Positions 44,601 through 47,448 of a DNA stretch of 47,448 bases are shown here, one piece after another (positions within the stretch are counted from its first letter, which is position 1; every line of letters starts with the position of its first letter). The translations under genes and the position numbers were made by a program. The DNA is taken from the NCBI GenBank assembly GCA_001969505.1, contig LSSK01000051.1, positions 1-47,448 of the forward strand, given 5' to 3'. Below the pieces are notes generated by a model. It was not told the origin of the DNA. It ran no database searches and worked only from the letters and a program-made list of their open reading frames with translations. This DNA is from Zancudomyces culisetae (lineage: Eukaryota; Kickxellomycota; Harpellomycetes; Harpellales; Legeriomycetaceae).

Positions 44601-46667
44601 CACTCTTCCATAACTTCCTTTTCCCAAATTCTTAATGATTTTATACTCGTCCAACGGGGTATTGAAAACAAATGTTTTTGCACAAGAACTATTGGTATTA
44701 TTAGTGTACTCAAACTCCCTTTTGGTATTGGTTTCTTTGTTGCTCTTTGAGTTTTTCTTTGCCTTAAATCCTGTTTTTAAAATTAAACTCAAATCTGAAC
44801 CTGAACTCAATTCCAAAGTATCTGGCATCGTTTGAAACTCTTCACTGCACCCTGAAGTTTGTTTATTTTCAGCATATCCTGAATACTCGTTGTTTGCATT
44901 TCTGGTACTTTGTATAGGCTGGCTTTTGCCTTGATTATCTAGGAAAACCTTTGAGTCTGATATCAACTCTCGCTTTTCCATAGTGGTTTTGTTAGTCCCG
45001 CTAGTTAATCTTGTGCTTGGTTTTTTTATACTAATGTCATTCTTCACTACCCTTATCTGTTCTGGATGCCTTCTACTGGTCCTTTTAGTATCCATATTTA
45101 TTACTCCGTCTTTTAGTTTTAGCAGCTTATCAGTAGATTTTGGTTCAGTCACTGGGTTTGCATCAGTAAACTCGGTTGTGTGTACACCGGAAGCTTTGTA
45201 TTCTTTATACTCGATGTTGAGTGGATCTCTGTGTGGTGGAAAATCCTCATATCGAAATAAATCCTCATTATACAATATCCTATTTCCCACGCTAGTCTCT
45301 TGTACAGTATTGTGTATAGCATTTTCCACAACACTTTCAATAAGAGGCTGTATGTCATTTTTTGCAGAGGTTTGTATAACACCAGGTTTACTTTCTTTTC
45401 TATTAGTGCGTTCGCCACACTGTAGATTATATGTATTGTCTGAACTGTTATTTTTTTTACTTGGACAGATTCCTTCGCCATCTTTGGTAGTTTTTTTCAG
45501 TGTAATGAAGTCATGTTCAAGTTGTTTTTGATTCGAGTCTTTTACACTTCCTGTAGAACTTGTCAGGCTCGCCTTGTCTGCATTCGGTGATGAAACTTTT
45601 ACTGATTGGGCTATCTCAGCATCAGCGGTATGGTTTTTAAAACTGATACTATTGTTGCTCTTAGGTGTGAAGTCAAGGCAATTATTTTTTTTGCTTTTTA
45701 ATGAACCTAATAGTGAGCTTTTCCTTTTCGAAATACATATTTTATTATTCACTTTTTTTTTTGGTGTCAAATTTTTAGAACCATCTTTTGTGTTAACTCT
45801 ATACTCTTCTTTCTTAAAATGGTGTTTGTCATTTGTACTATTTCCTCCCAGTTGTTCGTATGTATATACCGTTTCTTGACCACTTTTTGACATTGCATCT
45901 TTGATTTGTTTTGAAAAAAAATCATCTCTGTGTTGGATGTTCTCGAAACCAATTTTCAAATTAAACTTTTCTGCATCTTCACCATCCTTATTATTCAAAA
46001 ACCCATCGTTTAGCCCAAGCAAATTAGTATACCCACCTTGGTTATTAATGTCTTTTTTCTCCAGAATATTCTCCCAATCAGCTTTCTTTTCTCTGCTACT
46101 TAGTCTTCTTCGATATCCTCTTTTTTTGGTTCGCCTCATAGATGTACTGGACCGTCCATTATTTGACACATGTGGATGTGGATGTGGATGTGGGTGTGGA
46201 TGTGAATTCATGCTCGTGTATATATGCATAGATTGGTTATTGGTACATGGGGCACTACGCATTCTTCGGGATGAATTGTACCTCTTTTCTGGGTTTAAAT
46301 ATGCAGATGCTAACAGCCTTTTTTCAGAGTGACGGTTTGAAATTACTTTTTCTTTGTTAACGCCACCTGGTTTTGTCTCACCATCGGCAATTCTCTTGAT
46401 AGCACTAGTGCCTTTAGAATTAATGTTTATGTACACATCCTTTGCACTATTTTCAAACAAAAACGATTCCAGCTCGTTTGGTTTGATTTTTCTGATGTAC
46501 TTGTGTTTTTTGATTTTATTTTGAGCCGAAATGCCTATGTTTTCTGGGAGGAGTACACTGTTTTCTAGAGGCTGAAAGCCTCTTGGTTTTTTGTTATTAA
46601 ATCTTTTTTTTACCAGATCCAGATTACATTCAAGCACATTGACACTACTTATAGTTCCCTTTAGCAT
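41610..46667 (-). CDS. Very large serine/threonine kinase, Kin1/MARK-like
   Basis: 1685 residues in one exon. The kinase domain spans about 667-980: glycine loop GKGSYGRV, Lys in AVKVV (about 701), catalytic loop HRDIKLEN (about 804), DFG within LIDFGLANF (about 869), then CGSMPYTAPE and an ending near NHRWF. CGS-x-x-Y-x-APE, the GPEIDIWSLGV segment and HFYLF-x-Y fit the CAMK/AMPK-related group, closest to Kin1/Kin2. After the kinase, LNANVVKAVSDCLGIS resembles the UBA-like segment of these kinases, and the last 50 residues resemble a KA1 membrane-binding domain. In yeast, Kin1/Kin2 act in exocytosis, polarity and the ER stress response. Odd features are about 50 extra residues between HRD and DFG, a 665-residue N-terminal region with a His-Pro repeat at about 157-167, and an overall length well above Kin1. 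Confidence 0.85.
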   Translation of the reverse strand: MLKGTISSVNVLECNLDLVKKRFNNKKPRGFQPLENSVLLPENIGISAQNKIKKHKYIRKIKPNELESFLFENSAKDVYININSKGTSAIKRIADGETKPGGVNKEKVISNRHSEKRLLASAYLNPEKRYNSSRRMRSAPCTNNQSMHIYTSMNSHPHPHPHPHPHVSNNGRSSTSMRRTKKRGYRRRLSSREKKADWENILEKKDINNQGGYTNLLGLNDGFLNNKDGEDAEKFNLKIGFENIQHRDDFFSKQIKDAMSKSGQETVYTYEQLGGNSTNDKHHFKKEEYRVNTKDGSKNLTPKKKVNNKICISKRKSSLLGSLKSKKNNCLDFTPKSNNSISFKNHTADAEIAQSVKVSSPNADKASLTSSTGSVKDSNQKQLEHDFITLKKTTKDGEGICPSKKNNSSDNTYNLQCGERTNRKESKPGVIQTSAKNDIQPLIESVVENAIHNTVQETSVGNRILYNEDLFRYEDFPPHRDPLNIEYKEYKASGVHTTEFTDANPVTEPKSTDKLLKLKDGVINMDTKRTSRRHPEQIRVVKNDISIKKPSTRLTSGTNKTTMEKRELISDSKVFLDNQGKSQPIQSTRNANNEYSGYAENKQTSGCSEEFQTMPDTLELSSGSDLSLILKTGFKAKKNSKSNKETNTKREFEYTNNTNSSCAKTFVFNTPLDEYKIIKNLGKGSYGRVILMRNTLTQQVFAVKVVQRYAINKDDNDEKKHKVIDKRILREANLSAVMGKITPHIVPLYDFKMTKTHFYLFYEHINGPTLAERVGENGIDEKEAKQILRPLVETIALCHKNFIVHRDIKLENILIDYSEAQKLDDVRLKRTEYKHKRETSKSQNLQNNSRYSYEGHGGKYSPIGCVKLIDFGLANFYKLNGPLDTFCGSMPYTAPEILKGEPYSGPEIDIWSLGVLLYVMLTGKFPFSDPTQPKNFKKIEKGEFKIYPNMSQDVVDLLQNMIQPNKTRRYNSKQILNHRWFREESLEIYQIENAPYSQIDSPLKNARCVSDVYKEISSNEEEMMGLCCKYCSFKNIKKTGMAEECNSMEIKEPLNANVVKAVSDCLGISIELIVLTLSSILSRSSAGISKGSKSLTRHASVKHTFNGDSSVLDLRAFVILKFYNLLLSQLYRTKNGVLWLEELPLLSCTDPSNTQNLKKSNLKVHTKKEKGVMVQESTFTGSFGEKSKILFDLNGNPEVKSRYFLKLGIFNKLFSTLPTLYYNMSLKLKSTNNIEGGFHSEKPFYSDTFYNTKYKQYNDTAFKKAHIVDSAIYDSQNKLSSKKSQLLLYKPNHQQLRKIENTDRIVNRIDIYQAAKNRKRKQTPAELIQSILAKVKNILEENDLSCIYVSESSIRECNIKDECLPNVLLGKISNHGEPLGNFGDYCGSQFPELVYVNFKEYLNTSQSVHIAAVEKDTLKGKSTKPFDHFSLIPSNNTFSRKKCVENENVTESGSIDELLKEKFEKKVYCCYCSPEESDSMDSIDIQIGKKILPYGFTWASRYVRGKKRRVMIKKSTELRRSSFSQRKVNISTEAVMSLKQKNSAYFAQNKNIVEKLFSSKNKESNEESHGQKRSRDVGTSDLHTQKQVYYNNNNERITKVINPVNYPTSCLLAQYGTGPSELDEIDVMDHHSILIKVELVQLKQKKVLIRNSNKYAITITRLKGCTNKFEKLLFHIKELIQDTEF
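46173..46206 (-). repeat. Coding hexanucleotide repeat (His-Pro dipeptides)
   Basis: Near-perfect repeats of GGATGT on the plus strand encode alternating His and Pro in the kinase N-terminal region. One unit carries a silent-type variant. Confidence 0.8.
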
Positions 46668-47448
46668 CTATTTATAAATTTTTTTGCATCATGTTAGTTA
46701 CCATTAAAGAAGTATAACTCGACAAGTATATTGTAGTCATATGTAATCACTAATATATTTTGTTTGCTAGGTACATCTCTTTTTCCTCATTTTTTTAATC
46801 GCAATTCGCACTAATACTCGAGTGCGTGAATGTATTTTAAATTTATTAAATATTAACGGTTTTGACTTTTGACTTTTATTTTACCATAGTTTTGTAAAAA
46901 CTAGGAATAATATCATAATGTTATCATACACAATACCAATGAAACCTGCATACCAGAAAATATTGTTTTCAGGGATAGAATGTTTATCAGCTTAGGAATA
47001 TATATTGGTTTACCTTTATGTACTTGTTAATACCAACTCTTCTGGGTATATTATTTTATTACTTTATCTCTTAGTAGAGCAATGCGTAAAAGATATTCTC
47101 CTGTGCTTTTCAAATGAAGATTCTCGGTGTTCTTTTTGTAAGATTTGATCCTTGATGAGTTTTCGTCTAAGAAAATTATTCGGCTATAGGTCGTATAATC
47201 CTTGTTTAAAGTTTGCTGTAAATTTATTCGACTTTTATACTGCTTCCAAGTAGCCGGATGCGTGAAATGTAGTGATATATTAGTATGTGTCTCGCTTTCT
47301 TCTCACTCTTCACATTTATATTTTAGAAGAGTATAGAACATTGATGAAAATAGAAGAAATATATTAAATGGTTTTATGCGTCCTTTTATTGCGTGCGCAT
47401 ATGAATGTATATGTGTATGCGCGTAATCTTTTTTTCTTGGTCATTAAA
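46668..47448. other. Upstream region of the kinase gene (781 bp)
   Basis: AT-rich promoter region. No gene is visible up to the window end. Confidence 0.5.

Overview
The window looks like a piece of a nuclear chromosome from an ascomycete yeast, most likely Saccharomycotina. Reasons: AT-rich DNA; genes that are mostly single-exon, with a few short introns carrying CTAAC-type branch sites; a Tim54 homologue and a Ppz-type phosphatase, both fungal families; and cell-surface proteins with Kex2-like KR sites. CTG appears to be read as leucine (for example in the conserved YTLQ motif of the sterol reductase), which argues against the CUG-Ser clade. I cannot name the species. Many apparent long reading frames begin at TTG or GTG, so starts were moved to the first ATG or resolved by splicing.

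Layout. 1-848 (-): 5' part of a secreted protein with several KR sites. 1716-3529 (+): unknown two-exon gene with a PIP-box-like motif. 3510-4983 (-): two-exon sterol delta-7 reductase (DHCR7 type), unusual for a yeast. 5666-7411 (-): Ppz-type phosphatase. 9706-10946 (+): two-exon Tda10-like P-loop kinase. 10915-11850 (-): Ymc1-type mitochondrial carrier. 12458-14254 (-): Ser/Thr-rich secreted protein. 14255-23306: a 9 kb stretch with no convincing gene. 23307-24770 (+): two-finger C2H2 transcription factor. 26331-27596 (+): cell-surface protein with three pacifastin-like cysteine repeats. 27597-31748: gene-poor, with a 412-base assembly gap. 31749-35318 (+): tubulin-folding cofactor D. 35597-36844 (+): Tim54. 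37032-38441 (-): monocarboxylate-transporter-like MFS protein. 38709-39428 (-): charged unknown protein. About 40449-41349 (-): possible small multi-exon gene. 41610-46667 (-): very large Kin1/MARK-like kinase.

The housekeeping genes (tubulin folding, mitochondrial import and transport, phosphatase, kinase) do not form one pathway. The most distinctive content is the sterol delta-7 reductase, the fungal pacifastin-like surface protein, the KR-rich secreted precursor, and the long gene desert upstream of a zinc-finger regulator. Two convergent gene pairs overlap within their coding 3' ends (3510-3529 and 10915-10946). I found no tRNA, rRNA, transposon or CRISPR array by eye.
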